Source: an uncultured Lachnospiraceae bacterium
Lineage (GTDB): Bacteria > Bacillota_A > Clostridia > Lachnospirales > Lachnospiraceae
Length of the DNA: 55,766 nt
Direction of reading: 5' to 3'
Assembly (NCBI GenBank): GCA_905207905.1
Contig: CAJLNC010000005.1
Span: forward strand, 1 to 55,766
This document shows positions 42,259-49,619 of the stretch, piece after piece (the stretch's first letter is position 1; each line of letters begins with the position of its first letter). Both the position numbers and the translations under genes were made by a program. A model generated the notes under the pieces. That model saw nothing but the letters and a program-made list of their open reading frames with translations, had not been told where the DNA came from and did no database searches.

Positions 42259-42313
42259 AAAGCTGTCCTTTTGCAGAAGGGGAAAACCGACTGCTGGAGG
42301 GCAGTTTTTTTCT
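42259..42313 (+). terminator. Terminator of the infC-rpmI-rplT operon
   Basis: CTGTCC and CTTTTGCAG can pair with CTGCTGGAG and GGGCAG, preceded by AAAAAA and followed by a run of seven T residues. Confidence 0.75.
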
Positions 42314-42420
42314 GTCTTGGCTGGGGAACGAAGCGGCGTTTCTTTTTTGTGAGCCGGCGATTTTGTTATAAAGATTTAGGAATCCGTTGGGGCTTATCGG
42401 TGATTTTTCCTGGATTATTT

Positions 42421-42451
42421 TGCAACCTCCCGGAAAGAAGAAAACTCTAAT
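42421..42451 (+). promoter_or_regulatory. Candidate ECF-type autoregulatory promoter
   Basis: TGCAACC (42421-42427), 17-nt spacer, CTCTAAT (42445-42451), 30 nt before the sigma gene. It resembles AAC-containing ECF -35 boxes and CGTCTAA-like -10 boxes of Firmicutes. Pattern only. Confidence 0.5.
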
Positions 42452-42481
42452 AGGTAAAGGACGGAAGGGAGGCGGAGAGAC

Positions 42482-43054
42482 ATGACAAAGGAGGCATTTG
42501 CAGATCTGGTTCTGGATTCTACAGACAGTTTGTACCGGGTGGCAAAGGGCATTTTAAAAAATGACAGCGACTGCGAGGATGCAGTATGGGAAGCGGTCAG
42601 CATTGGTTTTGCCAAGCTGCCAGATCTTCGACAGGACTGCTATGGGAAAACCTGGTTAATTCGGATCCTGATTCATGAATGCTATCGGGTGCTGCGTCAG
42701 AGAAAGCGGTTTGTGCCTATGGAGGAAGGTTGGCAAGATACGGCGCGGCAAAGGAGGAACAGCCCGTGCGGCGGCAAAGGAGGGAACTGCAGGAAGGACT
42801 GGTGTGACGGCGGGCAGGAGTCAGAATTTTATGAGAGCGTATGGGCAGATACGCAGCAGCAGGAATACAGCAGTCTATATGAGGCGTTGTTTCAGATAGA
42901 AGAGAAATATCGCATTCCTTTGATCCTGTTTTATAAAGAAGGGTATTCCATTCGGGAGATCGCAGATATTTTGAAGAGTACAGAGAATACGGTAAAAAGC
43001 TGGTTGTCCAGAGGCAGACAGAAATTAAGAAAAAATATGGAGGAGGTAAGCTGA
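42482..43054 (+). CDS. ECF-like RNA polymerase sigma factor
   Basis: A 190-residue sigma-70 family factor with regions 2 and 4 only. Region 2 runs from about residue 7 (DSTDSLYRVAKGILKNDSDCEDAVWEAVSI-type helices, WLIRILIHECYRVLR); region 4 has YRIPLILFYKEGYSIREIADIL and the HTH STENTVKSWLSRGRQKLR. The linker (about 86-115) is expanded and unusually Gly/Cys-rich because GCGGCAAAGGAGG is duplicated in the DNA. GGGAGG lies 8 nt before the ATG. The next gene starts 1 nt after the stop and encodes its likely anti-sigma factor. Confidence 0.87.
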   Translation: MTKEAFADLVLDSTDSLYRVAKGILKNDSDCEDAVWEAVSIGFAKLPDLRQDCYGKTWLIRILIHECYRVLRQRKRFVPMEEGWQDTARQRRNSPCGGKGGNCRKDWCDGGQESEFYESVWADTQQQEYSSLYEALFQIEEKYRIPLILFYKEGYSIREIADILKSTENTVKSWLSRGRQKLRKNMEEVS

Positions 43055-43055
43055 T

Positions 43056-45047
43056 ATGAGAATAGGAAAGTCAAGCTGGGATGATTATCCGAAGACACCG
43101 GATTCTTTCAGGGATACCGTAAGGCGGGCAGTGCAGGCGCAGATGCAGGAAAGAGAACAAGAAGAAGCGGGGACGAAGAGAGAGGAGAAGGAAGATCGAG
43201 CTTTGGCAGCCACAAAGGCCGGAGAAAGGAAGGAATCGGGCAGAAAAAATAGGGGACGAAGATGGCGAGCCCTTTGTCTGGCAGCAGCCCTGATGGCCTT
43301 TGGAACAGTGGCGATGGCTGCCGGCAGCAGCCTGCTCCATGAATATTTGGAACAGAGAGGATATGAGTCTGAGGATGTAGAGATGCTGATGGAAGTGGAA
43401 CCGGTGCAGCAGGCAGAAGATAGAGAGCATACCCCTGGGATGGAGGGGGTTGCTATGGAAAAACACTGGCAGGAGCCTGTTTTGAAAGTGACTCAGGCCT
43501 GCTTTACAGGAACGGAAGTGTGGATGCTTATGGAAGCTTCGGAGGAAGCCGGGGCTTATGAGCTGTATCTTAAAGATCATGGAAGCATTAACGGCTACGA
43601 CAGCGCTGTGATGGGATTTGCCAAGACAGAGGAACCGGGGATCTATTTTGGAAGGCTGCAGCTGGCCAGCCGGACAGATGCAAAGGCTCTTGGCCAGCCG
43701 GAGCAGGTGACGGTGGAAATGCAGGTGGTGGCAGAGCCGAAATATGAGGGAAGTATCTGGTATATCTGGGAAGATGAGGAGGCGTACCGGAAGCTGTATC
43801 CAGAGCTTACATTTGCTTTTGACCATAAAAAAATCTATGATTTTACAGAGATGCCGGAATTAGAAAAGCAGGTAGAAAAGATGGACGGTCTTAAGATTTA
43901 TCCTCTTTCCGGGCGGGAGGCGACAGCCGGCTATACGCCTCAGAAGCTGACGATGAAACTGAAACTGGATCAGGAAGCAAGAGAAACACTGGAGCGATAC
44001 GCAGCTTTGGATCAGACGCAGTATCTGCCGGTTCTGGAGGATCAGGAAGGTCAGAACAATCCCGTGGAAGGGGAGGAACAATCAGAGAAGGAAGAAAGCG
44101 CAGAAACGATAGAATACACAGAAGAGATGAAAGATACAGAAACGTTAGAAGCCACAGAGACGCCGGAATCTGACGCAGACAAGACCGATGGGAAAAAATC
44201 AAAGGAAGCAGAAAACAGGGAGGGGATCGAAGACTCCAGAGTATCCTGCATCCTGAATGGATCGGAGTATTCTCTGAATATAGATGCCTCTGTTTCTAAG
44301 GCAGAGGATGTTGTGTACACAGGAACGGTCAGGGCTTCTTTCTGTTCGCCGGATCTTCTGCAAGGACTTTATTCGGAAGAGATGGGGGAGGGCTGGAGAG
44401 AGCAGGAGGAAGAATACGACTTGGCCAGCTGGATTTCCCAGGACGGGAACGGTCATGTAAGTATAAGCTTTGACAGACAGTTTTATGAGAATACAGAAAG
44501 TAAAAAAGCAGAAACGCTTCCGGAGCCGGTATCGGAGGAAGAAGGAATAAAAATCTGCCGGGAATTTCTGGAGGAAATAGGAATGGAAGGCAGCGTATAC
44601 CAGGCGCCCTATAGTGAGGGCAGTACCTATCTGATACAGCCAAAGCTGGAAGGCCTTCCTCTGGCAGAAGCGTCTCAGTGGTTTGCCTTTGGAACCTTTA
44701 CCCTGGAAGGAGACAAAATTGCAGCGGCGATTCTGCCCTTAAAGCTGAAGACAGAAAAGAAAGAACAGACAGACTTGCTTCCCATGGAAGAGATCCTGGA
44801 AAGACTGGGACAGTATGTAGAGCTGGGAGAGATTTCTTGTATTGAGAAAGATACGGTGATCCGTGAGATACGCCTGGAGTATTATGTATTGCTTACAGAG
44901 GAAGGGCTGGTTTACCGCCCTGTATGGAACTTCAGGGGCCCTGCTTCCTGGGGGGAAGAGGAGCCGGAGACGGAAGATCTCATCTATATGGATGCTGTGA
45001 CAGGGGCTTATATATCTTCCCTGGGATCTTTGCAGGGTCATGCATAG
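43056..45047 (+). CDS. Probable membrane anti-sigma factor with large extracellular domain
   Basis: A 663-residue single-pass protein. Residues 1-70 are cytoplasmic and highly charged, beginning with a short SSWDDYPKTPDSFRDTVRRAV helix suited to contact a sigma factor; a membrane segment lies at about 71-90; the rest is extracellular and acidic. Residues about 325-400 form a Glu/Thr-rich low-complexity insert. The final about 260 residues have a beta-rich look and end with DAVTGAYISSLG, like PepSY/YycH-type folds of other clostridial anti-sigma proteins. No zinc-binding anti-sigma motif is present. The role is inferred from position one base after the sigma gene and from topology. Confidence 0.65.
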   Translation: MRIGKSSWDDYPKTPDSFRDTVRRAVQAQMQEREQEEAGTKREEKEDRALAATKAGERKESGRKNRGRRWRALCLAAALMAFGTVAMAAGSSLLHEYLEQRGYESEDVEMLMEVEPVQQAEDREHTPGMEGVAMEKHWQEPVLKVTQACFTGTEVWMLMEASEEAGAYELYLKDHGSINGYDSAVMGFAKTEEPGIYFGRLQLASRTDAKALGQPEQVTVEMQVVAEPKYEGSIWYIWEDEEAYRKLYPELTFAFDHKKIYDFTEMPELEKQVEKMDGLKIYPLSGREATAGYTPQKLTMKLKLDQEARETLERYAALDQTQYLPVLEDQEGQNNPVEGEEQSEKEESAETIEYTEEMKDTETLEATETPESDADKTDGKKSKEAENREGIEDSRVSCILNGSEYSLNIDASVSKAEDVVYTGTVRASFCSPDLLQGLYSEEMGEGWREQEEEYDLASWISQDGNGHVSISFDRQFYENTESKKAETLPEPVSEEEGIKICREFLEEIGMEGSVYQAPYSEGSTYLIQPKLEGLPLAEASQWFAFGTFTLEGDKIAAAILPLKLKTEKKEQTDLLPMEEILERLGQYVELGEISCIEKDTVIREIRLEYYVLLTEEGLVYRPVWNFRGPASWGEEEPETEDLIYMDAVTGAYISSLGSLQGHA

Positions 45048-45098
45048 GTTTTGTAAAAAATAAGTAAGAAAAGTGTAAGTTTAGAATAAATGTTTCGT

Positions 45099-45128
45099 AA
45101 AATGTCCCTTGTTGCAAGGGACATTTTT
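45099..45128 (+). terminator. Terminator after the sigma/anti-sigma operon
   Basis: AATGTCCCTTG, TTG loop, CAAGGGACATT, then TTTG (45101-45129). Perfect 11-bp stem. Confidence 0.85.
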
Positions 45129-45137
45129 GTATATAAT
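45109..45137 (+). promoter_or_regulatory. Possible promoter overlapping the terminator
   Basis: TTGTTG (45109-45114), 17-nt spacer, TATAAT (45132-45137). The -10 box is consensus, but the -35 half lies in the terminator hairpin; it would serve the Na/Pi symporter gene. Confidence 0.45.
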
Positions 45138-45145
45138 AGAACTAT

Positions 45146-45255
45146 AGCATCCGTGTACATAGGGCAGCACGTGGACGTATGAAGAGTGAAAGCAGCACAG
45201 ACAGGAAACGAAGTGGGCTTTTTTCTGACCGTATTGTCCCATGTACACGGATGCT
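45146..45255 (+). mobile_element. 110-bp element with terminal inverted repeats (MITE-like)
   Basis: AGCATCCGTGTACAT at 45146 is mirrored by ATGTACACGGATGCT ending at 45255, with the next 6 bases also nearly complementary. The right end matches a 40-bp sequence at 36381-36420 in the opposite orientation. No gene inside and no clear target duplication. Origin from an insertion-sequence end is an inference. Confidence 0.6.
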
Positions 45256-45362
45256 GGTTGCAGGGAAGAGAGAAATCTTCGCATCCTATCATAGAAAGAT
45301 TTCACCCAAAGATTACATTAAGAGAAAAGCAGATCGCTTTTACAAATGAGGAGACAGGTATT

Positions 45363-46991
45363 ATGCATATCATGGTAACAGAACTGCTCAGCGGCTTGGC
45401 CCTGTTCTTGTTCGGAATGAAGTTTATGAGCGAAAGTTTGCAGAAACTGGTGGGAGAGCGGCTCCACGGCATTTTAAAGTCAATGACAGAAAACAAGTAC
45501 ATTGCGTTGCTGTTTGGAGCTTTTTTTACGGCAGTGATTCAGTCCTCCGGTGCCACTACGGTTATGGAGGTAAGCTTTGTGAACGCAGGACTGATGACGG
45601 TGGAACAGTCAGTAGGGCTTACCTTTGGCGCCAACATTGGAACCACCATCACTTCCCAGCTGGTCTCTCTGAAGCTGACGGCAATCGCTCCTTTTATCAT
45701 TTTTGCAGGAGCGGCCATTATCACCTTCGGAAAGCGGCCTATTTTGCGGAAGGCAGCGGATGTCACCTTTGGTTTCGGCGCCCTGTTTTTAGGGATTAAT
45801 CTGATGACCGGTGCATTGGGTGCTTTGCATCAGTTTCCGGAGATTGTAAAGATCTTCCATTATCTGGGAAATCCGGTATTTGCTCTGCTGTTGGGACTTT
45901 TGATGACTGTGGTCGTGCAGAGTTCTTCTGTTACGGTCAGTGTGCTGGTGCTGCTGGCGGATTCCGGTCTGGTGGATCTGGCAAGCTGCGTATATTTCAT
46001 TTTAGGTGCCAATGTGGGCTCCTGTACTCCGGCAGTGGTGTCTGCCATGCATTCCAACAAAGAGGCAAAGCGCACAGCTTTGATTCACGTACTGTTTAAT
46101 GCAGTGGGTGTGGTGCTGTTTTCCGGTATTATGCTGTTTGCCAAGGATGGGCTGATCGGGCTGATCTCCGGTATCAGCGGCGTGGGAAATGCCAAGCGGT
46201 TTGTGGCAAATGCGGATACGCTGTTTAAGGTGATTCAGGCGCTGATCTTGCTTCCCTTTACCAGTCAGATGGTAGCGCTGTCAAAGAAGATGATCCCGGA
46301 GGGAGCTCCATCAGAGGCAGAGGCGCTGAACGAGCGGAAGCTTTTGTACATAGGAAAGAGCACAAAATATAAAGAATCTACAGCAGTGGTAGATTCCATC
46401 AAAGAGATCGAGCGAATGGCTTACATGGTGCGCCAGAATCTGAATTTGTCTCTGGATGCGCTTCTGGACGATGATCTGGAAAATGCAGAGGTACTGCAAA
46501 ACAGGGAGAAATATGTGGATTTCTTAAGCAGGGGCATTACAGAGTATCTGATTGCGATGAATAAGCTGCAGCTGCCCCTTGGGGATGCTGACCGGATCGG
46601 AAGTTTGTTCCATGCAGTGATCGATATAGAGCGGATCGGAGATCATGCGGTGAATATTCTGGAGGCTGCCCAGAGAAAGCGGGATAAGGGAATTGTTTTT
46701 TCCGAGCAGGCATATAAAGAGATGATGGATCTGAAAGAGAATGTGATGGAGATTTATGATGATTCTCTGCGTATCTTTGCCAGCGGAAAGCAGGACCTTC
46801 TGGAACGGGTATCAGTTCTGGAGGATGAGATTGACCGGAAGCAGATCCTTTATCAGGAAGAGCATGTGGAGCGTATGTCTTCCCAGAGCTGTTCTGTGGA
46901 GGCTGGACTGATTTTTATGGATTTTCTCATCGGAATGGAGCGGATCGGAGATCATGCCATGAATATCGCGTATTCTGCCACTGGTAAATAA
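45363..46991 (+). CDS. Na/Pi-cotransporter family protein with PhoU-like tail
   Basis: A 542-residue sodium-dependent phosphate transporter-type membrane protein (NptA/YjbB family). The two inverted repeats each have the QSS substrate motif: QSSGATTVMEVSF with LTFGANIGTTITSQL, and QSSSVTVSVLVLL with LGANVGSCTP. About eight membrane segments occupy residues 1-310. Residues about 340-542 are PhoU-like helices with two similar motifs, HAVIDIERIGDHAVNI and FLIGMERIGDHAMNI. ATG 45363 is chosen with GAGGAG upstream; the longer frame from 45186 runs through the inverted-repeat element. Direction (import or export) is uncertain. Confidence 0.9.
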   Translation: MHIMVTELLSGLALFLFGMKFMSESLQKLVGERLHGILKSMTENKYIALLFGAFFTAVIQSSGATTVMEVSFVNAGLMTVEQSVGLTFGANIGTTITSQLVSLKLTAIAPFIIFAGAAIITFGKRPILRKAADVTFGFGALFLGINLMTGALGALHQFPEIVKIFHYLGNPVFALLLGLLMTVVVQSSSVTVSVLVLLADSGLVDLASCVYFILGANVGSCTPAVVSAMHSNKEAKRTALIHVLFNAVGVVLFSGIMLFAKDGLIGLISGISGVGNAKRFVANADTLFKVIQALILLPFTSQMVALSKKMIPEGAPSEAEALNERKLLYIGKSTKYKESTAVVDSIKEIERMAYMVRQNLNLSLDALLDDDLENAEVLQNREKYVDFLSRGITEYLIAMNKLQLPLGDADRIGSLFHAVIDIERIGDHAVNILEAAQRKRDKGIVFSEQAYKEMMDLKENVMEIYDDSLRIFASGKQDLLERVSVLEDEIDRKQILYQEEHVERMSSQSCSVEAGLIFMDFLIGMERIGDHAMNIAYSATGK

Positions 46992-47012
46992 AGGGAAAAG
47001 GAGAGGAAAACG

Positions 47013-47633
47013 ATGAAAGTATTGATGCTGAACGGAAGTGCAAGACAAAAAGGAAACACCTATCAGTCTCTTTTGGAAGTAGGAAAGCAGTTGGAAAAAG
47101 AAGGAATCGAATATGAAATTTTTCAGATCGGTCCGGGTCCGGTGAGGGACTGCATTGGATGCGGCAAGTGCAGCGAAAACGGCTGTGTATTTACCGATGA
47201 CAAGGTGAATGAGTTTGTGGCAAAAGCCAAGGAGGCAGACGGGTTTGTATTCGGGACTCCGGTTTACTATGCCCATCCCAGCGGGCGTATTTTATCCTTT
47301 CTGGATCGGGTATTTTACAGCAGCGGCAGAGCCTTTGCTTTTAAACCGGCAGCTTCTGTGGCAGTGGCCAGGAGGGGAGGCACTACTGCATCTTTTGATG
47401 TGCTGAACAAATACTTTGGCATTTCTCAGATGCCGGTGGCAGGCTCTACCTATTGGAATCAGACCCATGGAGCAGGAGAGGGGGAAGCGCTCCTGGATGC
47501 AGAGGGGCTTCAGACTATGCGGAATTTGGCCAGAAATCTGGCCTGGATGATGAAATGTTTTGAGGCTGGACGGCAGCAGGGAATTGAGCTGCCCAGGGCA
47601 GAGCGGGAAAACCGAACCAGTTTCATACGGTAG
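47013..47633 (+). CDS. Flavodoxin-like NADPH-dependent FMN reductase family protein
   Basis: A 206-residue cytoplasmic flavoprotein of the iron-sulfur-flavoprotein/NADPH-FMN reductase type. The phosphate-binding loop is LNGSARQKGNTYQSL (about residues 5-20), then a CIGCGKCSENGCVF cysteine cluster at about 47-60 that in relatives can hold an iron-sulfur cluster, and GTPVYYAHPSGR contacting flavin. AAAAGGAGAGG precedes the ATG. Electron partners unknown. It may be co-transcribed with the next gene, which starts 52 nt later. Confidence 0.86.
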   Translation: MKVLMLNGSARQKGNTYQSLLEVGKQLEKEGIEYEIFQIGPGPVRDCIGCGKCSENGCVFTDDKVNEFVAKAKEADGFVFGTPVYYAHPSGRILSFLDRVFYSSGRAFAFKPAASVAVARRGGTTASFDVLNKYFGISQMPVAGSTYWNQTHGAGEGEALLDAEGLQTMRNLARNLAWMMKCFEAGRQQGIELPRAERENRTSFIR

Positions 47634-47685
47634 GCTGTGTCACTCTGCTTTCCTTTTTCATAAGGTAAAGAAAAAGGTATTTTTT

Positions 47686-48162
47686 ATGAATTTAACGAAG
47701 CTTGTGCCTGTGGTGGGGACAATTTTGAGTATGACAAGAGAGAATGGATGCTGCGGTCAGCAGATCAGTCTGAGAACTCCGGAAGGAATGGTACACTTTG
47801 CTGTTTCGGAATCGACCATGATCGTGGACAGCAAGCGGCTGCGTCCGGGAATGAGGGTAGCTGCTTTTTATGACAGCAGCCTTCCTGTGCCCCTGATCTT
47901 TCCGCCAAGATATCAGGCCCAGATGATTGCGCCCCTTGCGGGAAATGAAGAGATCCTGCTGTCCTTTTTCGATCAGACGCTGACATCAGCTGACGGATCT
48001 TTGCGGCTTAAGGTGGATCGCAGAACCAGGGTGGAGACCATCAATGGTCAGAATTTCACCTGCAATTTGCGAAATCGGATGCTGTTAGTGTATTACAGTG
48101 AGACCACCAGAAGTATTCCGCCCCAGACTTCCCCATCCAGAATCATTGCATTCTGTGGATGA
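47686..48162 (+). CDS. Conserved-looking unknown protein, 158 residues
   Basis: I do not recognise a named family. The predicted protein is beta-rich and cytoplasmic, with no membrane segment or signal: NLTKLVPVVGTILSM, a CCGQQISLRTPEG segment, RLRPGMRVAAFYDSSLPVPLIFPP and a C-terminal SIPPQTSPSRIIAFC. The LRPGMRVAAFYD stretch hints at an OB-fold-like barrel (inference). ATG 47686 has AAGG 8 nt upstream; the longer frame from 47560 overlaps the preceding gene by 74 nt and is rejected. Confidence 0.7.
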   Translation: MNLTKLVPVVGTILSMTRENGCCGQQISLRTPEGMVHFAVSESTMIVDSKRLRPGMRVAAFYDSSLPVPLIFPPRYQAQMIAPLAGNEEILLSFFDQTLTSADGSLRLKVDRRTRVETINGQNFTCNLRNRMLLVYYSETTRSIPPQTSPSRIIAFCG

Positions 48163-48256
48163 GAAGAGAGAAAAGCAGTTTTATTTCAGCGTGTAGGATG
48201 TTTTCTTCCATCTGGAACAAGCAGTTCATTTTGCAGGCGGGAGACGCTTAACAGAT

Positions 48257-48315
48257 AAAAAGCGGGATGTGGCAAAAATCCTCCGGGATTTATATTTTGC
48301 CACATCCCGCTTTTT
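48257..48315. terminator. Bidirectional terminator, type II-like element copy 3
   Basis: GCGGGATGTGGCAAAA pairs perfectly with TTTTGCCACATCCCGC, flanked by AAAAA and TTTTT. It resembles a shortened type II element (AAAATCCTCCGG is shared in part) and stands between two convergent genes. Confidence 0.85.
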
Positions 48316-48442
48316 CCTGGCATAGGAAATCACTTCCCATACACAAAAAAAGGCTCTTGGAGATCGCACTGCGTCGGGGAAGAAAGATGTGTCTGAAACT
48401 TCCCGCCGCAGGCAAAGAAGCCTGCTGGCAGACTCCTTTTAT
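48311..48442 (+). repeat. Type I structured intergenic element, copy D
   Basis: Begins in the T-tract of the terminator with a decayed hairpin (CATAGGAA...TTCCCATAC), then the core: GGAGATCGCACTGCG, a GGGAAG/CTTCCC helix replacing that of other copies, CGCCGCAGGC and the end hairpin GAAGCCTGC/GCAGACTCC with T4. It lies between convergent genes. Confidence 0.75.
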
Positions 48443-48461
48443 GCCTTAACGGCCGTCGGTC

Positions 48462-49322
48462 TTACAGCTTTTTTCCAGTGAGCATTTCATAGGCCTGGAG
48501 ATATTTGTCAATGGTTTTATCCACAATCTCCTGAGGAAGGGTCCAATCGTTGCCCGGATGGGCGGTGAGCCAGTCTCTGGCAAACTGTTTGTCAAAGGAG
48601 GGTTGTCCGTGACCGGGCTCGTACTGATCAGCAGGCCAGAAACGGGAACTGTCCGGTGTGAGCATTTCATCACCGATCACAATAGTTCCCTCTTCGTCCA
48701 GACCGAATTCAAACTTGGTGTCAGCAATGATGATGCCCTTGCTGAAGGCGTAATCTGCGCATTTTTTGTACAGGGCAATGGTGAGATCACGAAGTTTGGA
48801 GGCATATGCTTCACCCTTGCCGGGGAAGTGCTTCTCCAGATAGTCAATGCTCTGCTCATAGGAAATATTTTCATCGTGGTCGCCGATCTCTGCCTTGGTG
48901 GAGGGGGTATAGATGGGCTCCGGCAGCTTGTCAGACTCTTTTAATCCCTCTGGCAGGCGGATGCCGCAGACGGTTCCGTCTTTTTGGTAGCTGGCCCAGC
49001 CGCTTCCGGTGATATAACCCCGGACGATGCACTCAACGGGAAGCATATTCAGCTTTCGGCACATCATGCTGTTGCCGTCAAAACGATCCTGCTGGAAAAA
49101 TTCCGGCATGTCTTTCACATCGGTGGAGAGCATGTGGTTGGGGAGAAGATCCTGGGTAAAATCAAACCAGAATTTGGACATCTGGGTCAGAACCGTTCCC
49201 TTCTTTGTCACTGTGTTATTCAAGATTACATCAAAACAGCTGATCCGGTCAGTAGCAACCATAATCAGATTGCTTCCATTGTCATAAATTTCCCGGACTT
49301 TTCCTTCTTTGATCGGCTTCAT
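48462..49322 (-). CDS. purC: SAICAR synthetase (PurC)
   Basis: PurC joins CAIR and aspartate with ATP in purine synthesis. The 286-residue length is typical. Landmarks are KEGKVREIYD (residues 4-13), VATDRISCFDV, VECIVRGYITGSGW and the late DTKFEFGLDEEG and DEMLTPDSSRFW. This is the only minus-strand gene in the window. ATG 49322 is chosen with AGAGG about 8 nt upstream; an in-frame GTG at 49331 would fall inside that site. It stands alone here, without other pur genes, and is divergent from ftsH. Confidence 0.96.
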   Translation of the reverse strand: MKPIKEGKVREIYDNGSNLIMVATDRISCFDVILNNTVTKKGTVLTQMSKFWFDFTQDLLPNHMLSTDVKDMPEFFQQDRFDGNSMMCRKLNMLPVECIVRGYITGSGWASYQKDGTVCGIRLPEGLKESDKLPEPIYTPSTKAEIGDHDENISYEQSIDYLEKHFPGKGEAYASKLRDLTIALYKKCADYAFSKGIIIADTKFEFGLDEEGTIVIGDEMLTPDSSRFWPADQYEPGHGQPSFDKQFARDWLTAHPGNDWTLPQEIVDKTIDKYLQAYEMLTGKKL

Positions 49323-49532
49323 ATTCTGCACCTCTCTGTAGTTTGTTATTTTTAGTACTGTATTTTCGGGCTTTCCAGAGAAAACTGTTCATAACGGAAA
49401 CCCTATTATTATAGATAAACAGATTTCTTCTTAAAAATCAATACTCTTTTTACAGGAAACACAAATTTTGGCACATTGGTCAATAAATGGGAAGATTTAA
49501 GAAAACATTTAGATTTATTTTGATTTGGAGTA

Positions 49533-49561
49533 TTGATTTATGGAATTTGTATAATTATAAT
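49533..49561 (+). promoter_or_regulatory. Sigma-A promoter of ftsH
   Basis: TTGATT (49533-49538), 17-nt spacer, TATAAT (49556-49561), about 60 nt before the ftsH start. The rest of the 297-nt purC-ftsH gap is AT-rich; the purC promoter was not resolved. Confidence 0.7.
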
Positions 49562-49619
49562 AAGCGTAGCACAGTAGCTGGATTTTTTACAGATGCTGCT
49601 GCGGATTGAGGAGGAAAAG

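Noticed and set aside
42730..42830. Frameshift in the sigma factor linker
   Set aside because: Regions 2 and 4 are both intact in one frame; the odd Gly/Cys-rich linker is explained by a local DNA duplication.
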